Source of the DNA: Bacillota bacterium
Lineage (GTDB): Bacteria; Bacillota; Clostridia; Lachnospirales; Lachnospiraceae
Direction: 5' to 3'
NCBI GenBank assembly: GCA_023436225.1
Contig: JAEZKA010000025.1
Span: forward strand, 1-64,000
DNA length: 64,000 nt
In this document: positions 53,021 through 62,179 of the stretch, one piece after another
How positions within the stretch are numbered: position 1 is the first letter of the stretch
Layout: every line of letters starts with the position of its first letter
Notes under the pieces: generated by a model
The model's database searches: none
Seen by the model: only the letters and a program-made list of their open reading frames with translations
What the model was told of the DNA's origin: nothing
Program-made: the position numbers and the translations under genes

Positions 53021-53431
53021 TTACCTTGTTGTTCCACCGGTTGTACCGGTGCCACCAGTAGTTGTGCCAGTTGTTCCAGTTGTGCCTGTTGTTCCGCCGG
53101 TTGTACCGGTGCCACCAGTAGTTCCGGTTGTTCCGCCGGTTGTACCGGTGCCATTAGTAGTTCCTGTTGTTCCGGTAGTTCCTGTTGTTCCAGTTGTGCC
53201 TGTTGTACCGGTGCCATTAGTAGTTCCAGTAGTTCCGGTTGTACCGGTTGTACCGGTGCCATTAGTAGTTCCACCTGTTGTACCACCTGTCGTATTGTTA
53301 GTCGTTGCGCTCTTTGTGGGTGTAACCTTGTTGGTAGCTGAGTTATTCAGATTATCATCTTTAGCACAAGCACTAAAGGCAAAAAATGCAATACAGCAAA
53401 CACCTAATAATATAAAAAACTTCTTTTTCAT
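53021..53431 (-). CDS. Lipoprotein with Thr/Gly low-complexity tail
   Basis: 136 residues from the ATG at 53431, which has AGGAGG seven bases upstream; the GTG two codons before overlaps that site. The signal peptide has a lipobox-like end (FFAFSAC). After a short Asp/Asn/Thr stretch, about 90 residues consist of repeats of TTGTTG(T) and TNGTTG units (53040-53290 in DNA). The repeat makes all frames on both strands open, so the opposite Val/Pro-rich frame is an artefact. It is probably an extended, possibly glycosylated surface spacer; length variation between strains is likely. Confidence 0.8.
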   Translation of the reverse strand: MKKKFFILLGVCCIAFFAFSACAKDDNLNNSATNKVTPTKSATTNNTTGGTTGGTTNGTGTTGTTGTTGTTNGTGTTGTTGTTGTTGTTGTTNGTGTTGGTTGTTGGTGTTGGTTGTTGTTGTTTGGTGTTGGTTR

Positions 53432-53625
53432 TGCCACTCCTCCTATAAATTATTTCAATTTTACAGGATTAGTATCTCTCACTTCAATTGATTTATACTT
53501 AAATTAAAATCGTCAATTTCACAACCGTAAAAAATAACGGATTATAAAGCCTGTTTATCATATTATGAATTTATTGGATATACAAATGAATTCGAATCTT
53601 TTATCAAATTTTTATTAAAAACAGC

Positions 53626-54414
53626 TTAGTAACTGTTACGTTTAAATTCCGTCATGTCACCGCGAAAACGCAAAGGTAGATTATTCCTTTGCAGCTTTGG
53701 ATTCACTCTTTCCTTAATGGCAATATGATCAAAGAAGGAAATCCAAAGTTCTTTATATCGATCTTCAGCTTCTGATACCTCTCGAACACGATCCTGGTCG
53801 ATATTCGGCACCTCCGCGATAATCCAAGGGGTATTCGGCACATGGAGTGCAGCTAGCTTTCTGTTCCCATCATAGATCAAAAATCGTTCCATCGGAAGGC
53901 GATCTGCAAAATGAGGCACAATCAGGGTTAAAATATTATTTTTCGGATGAATAATCGACGTCAACAACCCGTTCTCCTGTTCAGAAAAGCGCAGGAAGCC
54001 AAGAATATGATGCGCCTCATTCGCTACATTCTTATTCACTTTGAACATCATATTCACTACCTCATGGCTCAAATGCTCTACAACCTGGCTTCCTATAGCA
54101 AAACCCAAAATCAAAAAACGATAAATCAAATCTGCTTTACCGGAATAATCGGATAACGCAACACGGCAGGACATCTCATAAGCTTCTTCGGATATCTTCT
54201 TCCTTATTGATCTTGCCACCTTATTCGCAAGCTCGTTATCCGTATCGACAGCAATATACTCTGCAAAAAGTTCAATATTAGAAAATTTACTTCCTTCACT
54301 CTTCTCTTCAATCTTCACATTGGAATGTCCTAATCTTGAGCTCCAAGCAATATAAACAGCTGTAAATATTCCATCAATACTATTATCACAAAGATAGATG
54401 CGTTTTGATTCCAT
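53626..54414 (-). CDS. Putative DNA metabolism protein (TIGR03915 / DUF4130)
   Basis: 262 residues, cytoplasmic. The sequence (YLCDNSIDGIFTAVYIAW; NEAHHILGFLRFSEQENGLLTSIIHPKNNILTLIVPHFADRLP; RKLAALH) matches the TIGR03915/DUF4130 family. These proteins are nearly always encoded beside a TIGR03916 radical-SAM protein and are thought to act in DNA repair or modification. The chemistry is unknown. It is second in the operon, 19 bases after the radical SAM gene. The LexA-type boxes upstream support a damage-inducible role. Confidence 0.88.
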   Translation of the reverse strand: MESKRIYLCDNSIDGIFTAVYIAWSSRLGHSNVKIEEKSEGSKFSNIELFAEYIAVDTDNELANKVARSIRKKISEEAYEMSCRVALSDYSGKADLIYRFLILGFAIGSQVVEHLSHEVVNMMFKVNKNVANEAHHILGFLRFSEQENGLLTSIIHPKNNILTLIVPHFADRLPMERFLIYDGNRKLAALHVPNTPWIIAEVPNIDQDRVREVSEAEDRYKELWISFFDHIAIKERVNPKLQRNNLPLRFRGDMTEFKRNSY

Positions 54415-54433
54415 TCTGTATCAACTCCTATAG

Positions 54434-55897
54434 CTACACATTACCCAGCTTCAAGGCCAATTTGCGGTCCGGCTGAAAACTCACGTCATCGAAAAGTGAA
54501 ATCTGTTGATAAGTAATATCTTTATCAATCCCTATCGGCACTTGATCCTTCAGAGCAACCAACTGCCTGGTTATAAAGTTCTCCTCAATCCTAATCGGAT
54601 ACATCATTCTGCCGTTACAGGTAATAAAGTATATCGCACGTTTTAAGACGATTCCCATTCGTTTTAGATCATTATAATCAAGTACAGCACTTTTCCTTGC
54701 CATCATGATTCTCTGGGCAGAATTCGTACCAATACCCGGTACTCGAAGTAAGGTATAATAATCCGCTTTATTAATTTCCACCGGAAATTGCTCTAGATGT
54801 CGTAATGCCCAATCACACTTCGGATCAAGTAACACATTGAAATTAGGGCGTTTCTCATCAAGTAGTTCCTTTGCCTGAAAACCATAAAATCGAAGCAACC
54901 AATCCGCCTGATATAAACGGTGTTCACGAAGTAATGGTGGTCCGTCCGGAGTAGAAGGAAGTCTGCTGTCCTGATTCACATTAATAAACGCCGAATAGAA
55001 GACCCTTTTTAAATCAAAGTTATCATATAGAGCCTCTGCCACTGACATTATCTGATAATCGCTCTCTTTGGTCGCGCCGACAATCATTTGGGTACTCTGT
55101 CCTGCAGGTACAAAACTCCGGTTGATCACCGGCTTTCTCTGATGGGAAACCAATCCAGTGCTTGAGGTAATTATCTCCTTTATGTCATGATCCTCATGAG
55201 AGGGTATCCTCTTATTCGGCTCTGAATCCGTTAGAACCTTCTGATCTGATTTAAAATCAGGCAACCCAAGAAACTCCCTGTTATTCTTCCTTCCCAGCTG
55301 TATCTGGCGGATCGGCTTCAATATATTCTTGCGATTCTTATGAGGAGCCAGATCGCGAAGACTGTCAGCTGTGGGAAGCTCCAGATTGATGCTCATACGA
55401 TCCGTATACCAGCCTAACATCTCAATCAATGCAGGATCTGCACCGGGAATTGCCTTACAATGGATATATCCGTTAAAATGGTGCACTTCACGAAGCAGGC
55501 GAAGAGCTTCTATGATTAATTCCATGGTATAATTCGGTGTATTCAATATCCCTGAGCTCAGAAATAAACCCTCGATGTAATTCCTGCGATAGAATTCCAT
55601 TGTCAGCTCGCTCAGCTCCTGAGGAGTGAAGGAAGCCCTGACAACATCATTCGAGGATCGATTAGAACAATATTTACAGTCGAAGATGCACTCATTCGTA
55701 AACAATACCTTAAGAAGGGATATGCAACGACCATCTGCAGAAAAGCTATGACAAATACCACTTGCGACACTATTCCCCATACTTGACCCATTACCCTTTC
55801 GGTCCACTCCGCTAGAGGTACAGGCCACATCGTATTTTGCTGCGTCTGACAGTATCTCAAGCTTTCTCTGTAATGACATATTCTCTTGAATCACCAT
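54434..55897 (-). CDS. Putative DNA repair/modification radical SAM protein (TIGR03916)
   Basis: 487 residues from the ATG at 55897 (AGAGGTG site). A frame reaching 55966 would start inside the promoter. Early in the protein CIFDCKYCSNRSSND carries the CxxxCxxC motif that holds the radical-SAM [4Fe-4S] cluster. A helix-hairpin-helix (LLRVPGIGTNSAQRIMMARK, about 385-405) is a DNA-binding element. This matches TIGR03916, partner of the TIGR03915 protein downstream. Two LexA-type boxes bracket its promoter (55915-55983), so it is probably part of the SOS response. The reaction is not known. Confidence 0.92.
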   Translation of the reverse strand: MVIQENMSLQRKLEILSDAAKYDVACTSSGVDRKGNGSSMGNSVASGICHSFSADGRCISLLKVLFTNECIFDCKYCSNRSSNDVVRASFTPQELSELTMEFYRRNYIEGLFLSSGILNTPNYTMELIIEALRLLREVHHFNGYIHCKAIPGADPALIEMLGWYTDRMSINLELPTADSLRDLAPHKNRKNILKPIRQIQLGRKNNREFLGLPDFKSDQKVLTDSEPNKRIPSHEDHDIKEIITSSTGLVSHQRKPVINRSFVPAGQSTQMIVGATKESDYQIMSVAEALYDNFDLKRVFYSAFINVNQDSRLPSTPDGPPLLREHRLYQADWLLRFYGFQAKELLDEKRPNFNVLLDPKCDWALRHLEQFPVEINKADYYTLLRVPGIGTNSAQRIMMARKSAVLDYNDLKRMGIVLKRAIYFITCNGRMMYPIRIEENFITRQLVALKDQVPIGIDKDITYQQISLFDDVSFQPDRKLALKLGNV

Positions 55898-55914
55898 AGC
55901 TGCACCTCTTATAT

Positions 55915-55983
55915 CAAACATTTGTTCTGTTTTAATTTTAACAAATACCAAGTTCATTGTCAACACTATTCAAACATTTGTTC
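55915..55983 (-). promoter_or_regulatory. SOS-type promoter: sigma-A promoter with two LexA boxes
   Basis: On the minus strand there is TTGACA (55963-55958), a 17-base spacer and TAAAAT (55940-55935). GAACAAATGTTTG occurs twice: at 55983-55971, eight bases upstream of the -35 box, and at 55927-55915, over the expected start site. The sequence is one base away from the Gram-positive LexA consensus CGAACnnnnGTTCG core. Two copies bracketing one promoter strongly suggest LexA repression. Confidence 0.85.
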
Positions 55984-56074
55984 TCTATGGTCATGGAATA
56001 TATTGTCCTGGTTTCTACCTGCGTATACCGTGGTATCTACCTTGACAAATTAATACATATTTATCATTTTCTAT

Positions 56075-56103
56075 TTGACATAATCCGAGAATAAAAGTAA
56101 AAT
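56075..56103 (+). promoter_or_regulatory. Predicted promoter of the EAL-solenoid gene
   Basis: TTGACA (56075-56080), a 17-base spacer and TAAAAT (56098-56103). The start site would be near 56110, which argues against translation from the GTG at 56120 and for the ATG at 56177. Confidence 0.75.
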
Positions 56104-56176
56104 CATACTAGAACTTTATGTGAATTTCGACAATATTATCTACTATATTGAGAGAATCAGAAAGGTGTCTGTTAAT

Positions 56177-58423
56177 ATGTGTCAGAATCGGCAGCATTTT
56201 CAGAAATATCGTAATAAGTTCAAATTAATTGTTAGGCTGTTTTACCTGGATCTTCTCTTTGTAATACTGACCTTTATTTCTCACGCTTTGGATATGATCA
56301 AACCGATAACCATAATTCTATTAGGAATTGACATCGTATTCCTTATTGTCACCCTGATTTATATTATTATGTCTCAAAATATGATAAGTCAGATTGCGAC
56401 AGCCTTCTTACAAGATAATTATGGATCTATGTCGGACAAATTGAGTCATTTTCAGAAGCTATTAGAACTTAATCTCTTTCAGTATCATTTTCAACCGATT
56501 GTAGATGCCCGAACCGGAGAAATATTTGCTTATGAAGCATTAATGAGAACCGATCATGACACCCTCGATCTTACTCCAACAGAGATACTTGATCTTGCTA
56601 CAAAGGAAGGTTGTTTGTATAGTATTGAACGATACACCTTTTTTAATCTCCTCCGGTTGATGAAAGAAAACCAGGATTTTTTCCAAAACAAAAAATTATT
56701 CATAAATAGCATCTCCAGTCATCAATTAACAGATACTGATTTCGAGGAATTGTATCATAATTACAGTTCACTCTTTCGCAATGTAGTCATAGAAATCACA
56801 GAAACCACTTTACTGAACCAAGGCAGTCTGAAGCTTATTGAGAAAAGAATACAGGAAACCGGCTTCCAGTTGGCATTGGATGATTACGGTACCGGTTATT
56901 CCAACGAATACAGTTTAATCAATTCCAATCCTAATTACATAAAAATTGACAGAACCATTCTGCGCTATATTAATGTCGATTCAAAAAAACAACATATTGT
57001 TACCGGATTGATTCACTTCGCATCTCAAAACAACATCAAAGTAATTGCTGAAGGAATCGAGACCTATGAAGAGTTCGAATATGTTATCAGTCTTGGTGTT
57101 GACTACATTCAAGGTTATTACGCCTCAAGGCCCAACCCGTTCTTGATTTCTAAGATACCGCAGGAAGTGATTGATAAGATACAAAATATATACGGAAGAT
57201 GTTCTAGAGAAGGTATTGTTCAAAAGGTTTATGTGACAAATGGTAATGACATCTTATGTCCTAAGGCCTTAGCCCTCGAGATGTATTCTGAAGTAGTAAT
57301 ACAGGAACGCGATATTACCATTCAGGGACCAAATGAGATAGCAGTTAATCTCTCCTTTATCATCCCAGATAATCACGACTGTCGGATCACTCTTAATAGT
57401 GTCAATCTGCGCGGCAGTGAAAAACCAGCAATCACTCTGGGTAAAAACTGCAACGTAGTCATTAATTTAGTCGGCGATAGTTATATCTTTGATGACAGTA
57501 TACGAGTTCCTGAGACCTCCATACTAAAAATAGTAGGTGAAGGAAATCTGACTATTAAGGTAGAACGCAACAACCACGTCGGTATTGGCGGGACAGCCTT
57601 ACAGGCCTACGGTAATATTATTCTCGCTTCCACCGGTGTCATAAAAGTGAGCTGTAACGCAGAAGTGTCCATAGCCATCGGGGGTGGTCAAAATCCCTAC
57701 AATTCATTAATTCAAATCTCATCCGGTACCATCTATATCGAGACCACCGGTTTTAACACCGTAGGTATCGGTAGTATCTCCGGTAATGCCAGAATTAAGA
57801 TTGATAACAGTAAAATCAAGATAACATCAGAAGGATCTAAGGCAGTCAGCATCGGAAGTCTTATAGGTTACGTTGATATCTGCAGCACAGGCAACCTGAT
57901 TATCAAATGTAGTGGTAAGAATGCGATAGCAATTGGTTCTATGGATGATAGTGATGGTAGGATTCTAATAGAAGACGGTATGATTAGTGTTCGTTTCAAC
58001 ACGAATTGCGGTTCGGGCATCGGTGCACTCGGAGGCAGAGTAGGTATCGAGATCCTACGGGGCGATATTGCTATTTTCGGGGAAGGAAGAGATATCATCG
58101 GGATCGGTGACCATTCAGGGTTCGGAGATATCCACATTAAGAATGGAACCATTTCTATTCAGCTCTATGCTCAGAATGCCATCTCAATCGGAAGCGAAAG
58201 ACGAAATATAATCATCGATGGTGGTAATATTCAATGCGATTTCCCCGATCGGATTATTCCAATTAATACTTATGGAACTCCTCTGGTAGCCAGAATTATT
58301 ATGGATTCCAATGAATTCCACCGTACCGTGGATACAGTAACCTATTCCTATGATTATCAGGCAAGCTATTGCGAGCGTTATCCCTATATCAAGGTTTATC
58401 TGCCCGAGAGCATCGACTTATAA
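56177..58423 (+). CDS. EAL c-di-GMP phosphodiesterase fused to a beta-solenoid-like repeat domain
   Basis: 748 residues from the ATG at 56177, chosen because of a GAAAGGTG site and the promoter position; a GTG at 56120 would add 19 residues without a ribosome site. Two transmembrane helices (about 17-68) precede an EAL domain (about 95-330) with EALMRT, IEITETT, LDDYGTGYSN, YIKIDR, AEGIE and IQGYYAS, so it should hydrolyse c-di-GMP. The last ~370 residues form repeats of about 30 residues marked by (V/A)xIG turns (VGIGGT, IAIGGG, VGIGSI, VSIGSL, IAIGSM, SGIGAL, IGIGDH, ISIGSE). They resemble the beta-helix of carbohydrate-binding Cthe_2159-type proteins. The repeat domain is predicted on the same side as EAL, which is unusual. 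Confidence 0.88.
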   Translation: MCQNRQHFQKYRNKFKLIVRLFYLDLLFVILTFISHALDMIKPITIILLGIDIVFLIVTLIYIIMSQNMISQIATAFLQDNYGSMSDKLSHFQKLLELNLFQYHFQPIVDARTGEIFAYEALMRTDHDTLDLTPTEILDLATKEGCLYSIERYTFFNLLRLMKENQDFFQNKKLFINSISSHQLTDTDFEELYHNYSSLFRNVVIEITETTLLNQGSLKLIEKRIQETGFQLALDDYGTGYSNEYSLINSNPNYIKIDRTILRYINVDSKKQHIVTGLIHFASQNNIKVIAEGIETYEEFEYVISLGVDYIQGYYASRPNPFLISKIPQEVIDKIQNIYGRCSREGIVQKVYVTNGNDILCPKALALEMYSEVVIQERDITIQGPNEIAVNLSFIIPDNHDCRITLNSVNLRGSEKPAITLGKNCNVVINLVGDSYIFDDSIRVPETSILKIVGEGNLTIKVERNNHVGIGGTALQAYGNIILASTGVIKVSCNAEVSIAIGGGQNPYNSLIQISSGTIYIETTGFNTVGIGSISGNARIKIDNSKIKITSEGSKAVSIGSLIGYVDICSTGNLIIKCSGKNAIAIGSMDDSDGRILIEDGMISVRFNTNCGSGIGALGGRVGIEILRGDIAIFGEGRDIIGIGDHSGFGDIHIKNGTISIQLYAQNAISIGSERRNIIIDGGNIQCDFPDRIIPINTYGTPLVARIIMDSNEFHRTVDTVTYSYDYQASYCERYPYIKVYLPESIDL

Positions 58424-58463
58424 TATATTGTACTCCAAGGAAAAAAAGCTTTACACATAAGCA

Positions 58464-59636
58464 CTAACTAAGCTGCTGTCTCTTTCTCTTACTTACTACT
58501 AGCGCGATAGAGATAATAGCTACCGCAAAGCCTAGTTGTATTGCCATATAGCTTGCGATAACGGACAGCTGTGACCAAGTGGTCTGTGTTACAGTCACTA
58601 TTGTATTATTGGCCTTTACAAACCAATATACCGGTGTAAAGCTTGCCACCTTGAGTACCGGTGCGCCAAGGAACTCCTGCTGAACGAATATTCCGCTTAA
58701 AAAGGCTAAACCAACGGAAGCCGCAGTTGATATAGCGGAGATTGCTTTCCTGCTCTTCACACTGATACCGATTAGGTAGCTGATACTCAGGATTACCAAC
58801 GCAAAGGTGATAGAATTTAGCCAGAACAATAATGTATTCACATTGATTATACGTTGCTTATTAATGATGTATCCTACTGCAATAAAGATCACCATATAGA
58901 TCATAACAAAGATCAGATTCGCTAATAACAGCTGTACATTTAAATCCCGTACTGTAATCGGTGAAGCAAAATGTCGCCTTCGGATATCCAGACCATGGAA
59001 GGAGAACATAACCGTACTGATACTGGCGATAAAAATCGCGATCATAATATACCCAAGATAGTTAAAGTAGTATTTATTCTGGCTGTTCCCAGAGCTAACT
59101 GTATCCTTTAATTCACTGTTAAGCTTCACCGTTGTCTGCTCCTGCAGATTAACCTTAACATAAGCGCTGATTTCATCTGCAGACGCTTCCGGTAGATAGC
59201 CTCGATATACCCTTGATATGTTAAAATAGTTGTCTACCGCATTATCGATCGAGACCGCTTCCATTGAATCCGGTGCTGTTCGCTTCGTAAGGCTGATGTC
59301 ACCGTTATGATAAAAGCTATCGGTAAAACCGACGGGAATCGTAAGGATATAGGACACCTCTCTATTATAGAGAGCATCCCTGATTGCAGCATCATCCACC
59401 TTCGGTTCTACGAAGGTAACATAATCCTCAAGATAATTCAAAAAACCATTAATCAGGCTATTCTCACTATCCTCATTGATTACCATTACAGAAACCTTCT
59501 TCATTTTGAATTGCTCCGTATTCTCAGTAATATTACTGGTAAATAAAATGGTTAGCATCAAAAAAAGGCCGGCATATATCAGAATTGCAGTCAACTCTGT
59601 CTTTAAAATCTTATAATAGGCTTTAAATACTTGCAT
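58464..59636 (-). CDS. ABC-2 type transporter permease (second subunit)
   Basis: 390 residues: an N-terminal helix (about 16-32), a long extracytoplasmic domain (about 33-190) and five to six helices in the C-terminal half, the layout of ABC-2 (YhgE/ABC2_membrane_3 type) permeases. Its start overlaps the end of the other permease gene by 14 bases and AAGGAGG precedes the ATG, so the two are coupled. With the partner permease and the ATPase encoded upstream it makes an exporter; the substrate is unknown, and drug, lipid or peptide export is plausible. Confidence 0.88.
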   Translation of the reverse strand: MQVFKAYYKILKTELTAILIYAGLFLMLTILFTSNITENTEQFKMKKVSVMVINEDSENSLINGFLNYLEDYVTFVEPKVDDAAIRDALYNREVSYILTIPVGFTDSFYHNGDISLTKRTAPDSMEAVSIDNAVDNYFNISRVYRGYLPEASADEISAYVKVNLQEQTTVKLNSELKDTVSSGNSQNKYYFNYLGYIMIAIFIASISTVMFSFHGLDIRRRHFASPITVRDLNVQLLLANLIFVMIYMVIFIAVGYIINKQRIINVNTLLFWLNSITFALVILSISYLIGISVKSRKAISAISTAASVGLAFLSGIFVQQEFLGAPVLKVASFTPVYWFVKANNTIVTVTQTTWSQLSVIASYMAIQLGFAVAIISIALVVSKRKRQQLS

Positions 59637-60756
59637 AACTCTTCCTCCTTATTCCGATAATAGCCAGAACACTGAATATAATCGTGATTAAACCTAATAT
59701 CACGATATTCATATAATAACGCTCATAGGTATCATAATAATACAGACTGTACATCGAATCCGTCAGAAGATTGACCGGGTTAATATATGCCAGGAGCGGT
59801 AATTTCGTTGCTATGATATACTTTATATTTGACATCATCATGCCAGAGAGGAAGGCCCCTCCCAGCGTCGCAGTAGTCAGAATTGCGATCTTTACTTCTA
59901 CTTTCTTCTTCACCCATACTCCGATTAAGGCTCCCATACTAAGTCCTGCGAAGGAACCAATCATACATGCAATAAAGAGATACAGCAGATTATTACCGAA
60001 ATCCACCTTAATAATGTAAAACATGTATAGGAACAAGAGCAACAAACTTCCCATATGTGCTGTAAAGGCTGCAAATATATTACATAGGAACAGTTTCATC
60101 TTTGGGATAGCCGATACACTTACTCTGGCGCCACGGTCTGATAAATTCGCCTGAATATTGACAACCTCATCAAGCCCCCAGTACCCAGCAAAGATACAGG
60201 TAAAGGCAAGTAGGGAATAGAAAAACACCAATAAATCTGCCGGTTTCTTATCGTCCTTTACTTCATTTATATAGGTGTCACGCTTCATTATATCATTAAG
60301 CAGCCCCTCAGCGAGGGCATTCGGATTACTTCTAATAATTGTTGATACTGTTGCTGACATCTGCCGATAGGTATCCAGGAAAGATTTAACGATTGTCTCG
60401 TCCAGACCGCTTTCTTTCACATACAGCACAGGGTCTGTACTGCCGACGATATAGGCATCAATGTCTCCCTCATCAAGGAGACGCTTCGCCTTTTCTTCCT
60501 CACAGTATTCTATATCAAACATTTTTACGTTCTCAGAGGTAGCCGCAGCCTCCAGAACCTGTTGAAAGGTCTTATCCGTTTCTCCACCGCTTACATAGGC
60601 AATCGGAAGGGTTTCAAAGTATTCAATCTTCCATAAATTATTAAAGGCAAAGAAGAAACAGCTTGCCAGTATGATTGGAAACAGGTAGCACCAGAACATT
60701 GCTTCCTTGTTGTGAAACAGACATTTCAGTCTGGAAAAATATAATTGAAAGCTCAT
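59623..60756 (-). CDS. ABC-2 type transporter permease (first subunit)
   Basis: 377 residues from the ATG at 60756 with GGAG six bases upstream; an earlier in-frame start would begin inside the hairpin repeat. It has the same layout as the other permease: helix about 20-40, an extracytoplasmic domain about 45-190, then six helices. It lies between the ATPase gene (140 bases upstream, with the hairpin repeat between) and the second permease (overlap). The two permeases probably form a heterodimer. Confidence 0.88.
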   Translation of the reverse strand: MSFQLYFSRLKCLFHNKEAMFWCYLFPIILASCFFFAFNNLWKIEYFETLPIAYVSGGETDKTFQQVLEAAATSENVKMFDIEYCEEEKAKRLLDEGDIDAYIVGSTDPVLYVKESGLDETIVKSFLDTYRQMSATVSTIIRSNPNALAEGLLNDIMKRDTYINEVKDDKKPADLLVFFYSLLAFTCIFAGYWGLDEVVNIQANLSDRGARVSVSAIPKMKLFLCNIFAAFTAHMGSLLLLFLYMFYIIKVDFGNNLLYLFIACMIGSFAGLSMGALIGVWVKKKVEVKIAILTTATLGGAFLSGMMMSNIKYIIATKLPLLAYINPVNLLTDSMYSLYYYDTYERYYMNIVILGLITIIFSVLAIIGIRRKSYASI

Positions 60757-60802
60757 AAACGTCTCCATTCTGCTGCAAACCCATGATTGGGTGACAGCGT
60801 AA

Positions 60803-60899
60803 AACCCGGAAGAACAAGGAGTTCGCACCTCTTTGGACTTCGCAGTTCTTCCTAAGCGAATGAAAATTCGCTTTGTGAAGATGCTTTTTCTTCACACTA
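60803..60899. repeat. Dispersed hairpin element, family B copy 2
   Basis: An outer inverted repeat GGAAGAAC (60808) / GTTCTTCC (60845) is followed by AAGCGAAT-GAA-AATTCGCTT and GTGAAG-ATGCTTTTT-CTTCAC. Blocks AACCC-GAAGAA-AAGGAGTTCG, GACTTCG-AG and TTCACACTA are shared in order with 9706-9785. It lies between the ATPase and first permease genes and overlaps the ATPase stop codon, so it sits within an operon. Confidence 0.65.
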
Positions 60900-61829
60900 G
60901 TCTCTTAATTCTTTTCCTGTAATCTCAAGAAATACATCATTGAGTGTCGGAACCTCTGTAATCACTTTACCAAAACTGATATTCATCCTCTGCATGAATT
61001 CCAGGACGGTGACAAGATTATTCTTGCCCTTCTTAGACTTGATCTCAAGAAAATTCTCCCTGTGCTCAACCGAGTACACATTGGGCAATCTCCGTAGCTC
61101 TTCCAAAGTCTGCTCGTCTATATTAAATACCTCTACCTGAATCTTCTCGCCCACGCTTATCATTGCTTTCAGATCGTCCTTGGTGCCCTTTGCAATCACT
61201 CTTCCTTTATCAATGATCGCTATATTCGAGCAAATCTGCTCTACCTCCTCCATATAATGAGAGGTATAGATAATGGTAGCTCCCTCTTCGTTCAGCTTCT
61301 TGATCCCCTCAAGTATCTTATTACGACTCTGAGGATCCACTGCTACTGTAGGCTCATCTAGAATAATCAGCCTAGGCTTATGAACGATACCACAGGCAAT
61401 GTTAAGTCTTCTAAGAAGTCCGCCGCTGAGCTTCTTTGGATAGAACCCTTTATACTCCTCCAAGGATACAAACGTGATCGCTTCCTTCGTTAATCGCTTC
61501 ACTTCTTCTCTGTTCTTAATGTATAAACTACAGAAGTAAGAGATATTCTCATATACAGTCAGCTCATCGAATACCGCCACATTCTGCATAATAATTCCGA
61601 TATCCTTCTTAATATCATAAGCATTGGGTCCCATCTTCCTACCAAAGATTTCGATGCTGCCCTTGTCATATTTCAGTAGGGACAGAATACAATTAATTGC
61701 CGTTGTCTTACCGGAACCATTGGGTCCCAAGAGTCCGAAGATCTCACCCTCTTCTACCTGAAGATCAAGATAATCAAGTGCCACCAGCTTATCATACCGC
61801 TTAACCAAACCATCGACCTTTACTACCAT
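60897..61829 (-). CDS. ABC transporter ATP-binding protein
   Basis: 310 residues. Walker A is GPNGSGKTTA (about 34-43), the signature is LSGGLLRRL and Walker B is LIILDEPTVAVDP with a TSHYMEE switch histidine. The C-terminal extension (about 225-310) is typical of ABC-2 exporter ATPases (CcmA/DrrA type). It opens the exporter operon with an AGGAGGAG site. Upstream (61881-61906) is an inverted repeat that may be an operator. The histidine kinase at 62933, read the other way, could belong to its control system. Confidence 0.93.
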   Translation of the reverse strand: MVVKVDGLVKRYDKLVALDYLDLQVEEGEIFGLLGPNGSGKTTAINCILSLLKYDKGSIEIFGRKMGPNAYDIKKDIGIIMQNVAVFDELTVYENISYFCSLYIKNREEVKRLTKEAITFVSLEEYKGFYPKKLSGGLLRRLNIACGIVHKPRLIILDEPTVAVDPQSRNKILEGIKKLNEEGATIIYTSHYMEEVEQICSNIAIIDKGRVIAKGTKDDLKAMISVGEKIQVEVFNIDEQTLEELRRLPNVYSVEHRENFLEIKSKKGKNNLVTVLEFMQRMNISFGKVITEVPTLNDVFLEITGKELRD

Positions 61830-61880
61830 CTACTACTCCTCCTAATTCATTTCTTTCGATTATTCTTTCTACTATTCTTT

Positions 61881-61906
61881 TATGGTAAATAATTCTTCTT
61901 ACCATA
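61881..61906. promoter_or_regulatory. Inverted repeat upstream of the ABC exporter operon
   Basis: TATGGTAA and TTACCATA, perfect 8-bp arms separated by 10 bases, about 50-75 bases before the ATPase start codon. It could be an operator or a leader hairpin. The rest of 61830-62179 holds the terminator at 62051 and no gene. Confidence 0.4.
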
Positions 61907-62050
61907 TGACCTACTATATCTTGAATTATGTTTTCCATCATTCATGCTTACACTTTACATCGATCGGATTATCCTTTCCAGTGAACTGCGTCACGATCTA
62001 GAATGACATTTGTCATTGCCTTCCTTTCTTTTAACACACTGAATCAAAAA

Positions 62051-62075
62051 GACCGGAAGCGCTGGGCTTCTCGGT
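62051..62075 (-). terminator. Terminator of the isochorismatase-like gene
   Basis: GACCG-A-GAAGC / GCTTCCGGTC on the minus strand (one bulged base), then TTTTTGATTC, about 100 bases past the stop codon. Confidence 0.7.
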
Positions 62076-62179
62076 CCTCATATTGTCTTTTTTATAGTCA
62101 TTCCACCATATTTTTGTGGCATCCAAATGTTTTCATGATGGTGTCTGATATAGCATGTTCCGAATTGAATACAATCCTA

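Noticed and set aside
52980..53507. Plus-strand 175-codon Val/Pro-rich frame
   Set aside because: It is the mirror of the Thr/Gly repeat in the lipoprotein gene; it has no ribosome site and starts within the bidirectional terminator.
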